12,826 nucleotides of DNA from positions 1 through 12,826 of the forward strand of contig CAJMMA010000054.1 of NCBI GenBank assembly GCA_905214435.1. The letters run 5' to 3'. The notes below the pieces were generated by a model. It saw only the letters and a list, made by a program, of their open reading frames with translations. It had not been told where the DNA came from and made no database searches. Of the stretch, positions 12,183 to 12,826 are shown piece by piece. Positions within the stretch are counted from its first letter, which is position 1; every line of letters begins with the position of its first letter. Made by a program: the position numbers and the translations under genes. Origin of the DNA: an uncultured bacterium. Its GTDB lineage: Bacteria; Actinomycetota; Coriobacteriia; Coriobacteriales; Coriobacteriaceae.

Positions 12183-12826
12183 ATGGCATACGGATACAAT
12201 GACGGCGACCAACGGCCACAAAGCGTGCGCCTTGCCGGCCGCACCACGCCAACGCCCAGAAGCACCTCCGACAACGACAGCCCGCAGCGCCCCCAAGAGC
12301 AGCTCGGGGCTTCTTCGCGGCAACAAAGCCGTACCGTGCAGCAGTCAGACCGCATGAGTACGAGCACACGCCAACGCCAGACCGACACATCGCAGCCACG
12401 CCGCTACGATCGCCGTAAGACCGACTACTACGTTAAGCGCTCCTTTTCGCGACCTCAACGCGATCGCGGCAATTCCGCCCCTCACCCCGCGTCGCATACC
12501 ACAAGCCACGTGCTTCCGGCCCGCCGCCTACGCCTTGCGCTTTGCTCCATTGCCGCCTGCCTCGTCTTTGTGTTTTTGGGATCCTGTATCTCCCACGGAT
12601 CAGCCGGTCTTGAGCCCACTGCCGAGGACAAGCTGCTTAAAGCTCCCGTCGCACCCGGCTACTCATTTGCTTTTTCGACCCCGCGCTCGCAGTGGAGTGC
12701 CGGCACCATGCCCCACATCTACCAAATTGACCCCGCATGGTCGGAGCTGCCCTATGCCGGTGGCACTATTCGCGAAAACGCTTGCGGTCCCACTTGCCTC
12801 ACCATGGTCTATATCTTTAAGACCGG
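12183..12826 (+). CDS. membrane-anchored C39-like cysteine peptidase (3' end beyond window)
   Basis: This frame runs off the right edge; 214 full codons are present. Residues 1-113 are low-complexity, rich in Gln, Arg, Ser and Asp, and look disordered. One hydrophobic helix follows (about 116-135, ending L-G-S-C), then an outside region reaching the motif E-N-A-C201-G-P-T-C-L-T-M-V-Y. That motif is the catalytic Cys start of C39-like peptidases (Peptidase_C39_2 type); the catalytic His should lie beyond the window. The layout predicts a cytosolic tail, a single membrane anchor and a surface peptidase domain; substrates are unknown and no ABC transporter is visible. A lipobox reading is unlikely because of the long charged N-terminus. 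The start ATG has AAGGTG about 7 bases before it. It is divergent from the permease and may be controlled from the LytTR-like repeat upstream. Confidence 0.8.
   Translation, partial: MAYGYNDGDQRPQSVRLAGRTTPTPRSTSDNDSPQRPQEQLGASSRQQSRTVQQSDRMSTSTRQRQTDTSQPRRYDRRKTDYYVKRSFSRPQRDRGNSAPHPASHTTSHVLPARRLRLALCSIAACLVFVFLGSCISHGSAGLEPTAEDKLLKAPVAPGYSFAFSTPRSQWSAGTMPHIYQIDPAWSELPYAGGTIRENACGPTCLTMVYIFKT

Noticed and set aside
1..12826. Search by eye for a CRISPR array, tRNA/rRNA genes, insertion sequences, integrase or phage genes, or a defence system
   Set aside because: No regularly spaced repeats, no tRNA-like cloverleaf region and no transposase, integrase or nuclease family was recognised; every long frame is accounted for by the genes listed.
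12183..12826. Lipoprotein reading of the C39 protein from L-G-S-C at the end of the helix
   Set aside because: The Cys comes after a 113-residue polar N-terminus and a helix; lipoprotein signals are short and N-terminal, so a simple membrane anchor fits better.

Overview
The window reads as a bacterial chromosome segment with high GC content and strong G/C preference at third codon positions. The gene content (two LytS/LytTR-type two-component systems, a UMF1-type MFS carrier, a cytosolic zinc-dependent phospholipase C-like protein, an APC permease beside an amidohydrolase) and the protein style suggest a gut Coriobacteriia member such as Collinsella. This assignment is inferred from the look of the sequence and no search was done.

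Ten complete genes lie on the minus strand. In transcription order (right to left) they are: APC amino-acid permease, amidohydrolase, histidine kinase 2 (HK2), LytTR regulator 2 (RR2), phospholipase C-like protein, UMF1-family MFS carrier, family 2-like glycosyltransferase (GT), histidine kinase 1 (HK1), LytTR regulator 1 (RR1) and a YfcE-like phosphodiesterase. One gene, a membrane-anchored C39-type cysteine peptidase, is divergent on the plus strand and runs off the right edge. The left 195 bases and the roughly 350 bases between the permease and the peptidase hold no convincing gene; the latter is rich in hairpins.

The two two-component systems are clear paralogues. Each kinase has two membrane helices, a GAF-like region, a His-kinase motif and an ATPase domain, and is followed by a receiver-LytTR regulator. 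One pair is translationally coupled to the GT, with a 4-base ATGA overlap. The other lies just downstream of the permease/amidohydrolase pair, an arrangement that suggests nutrient sensing by analogy with the E. coli BtsSR and YpdAB systems.

The least expected signals are regulatory. (1) Clusters of ATTGC/GCAAT half-sites sit upstream of both two-component operons and in no other long intergenic region that I checked. (2) Terminator-like hairpins lie just 5' of GT and HK2, far from the preceding stop codons and just after possible -10 boxes, so they could be leader attenuators. (3) A shared GTGGG-YATRATGG -10-like motif lies before the phospholipase gene and GT, with a weaker version before the MFS gene. 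(4) A LytTR-style direct repeat lies upstream of the C39 peptidase. (5) A plus-strand intrinsic terminator has no gene in front of it, which may mean a small RNA. These are hypotheses from reading the sequence. I found no CRISPR array, tRNA, rRNA, insertion sequence or phage gene.
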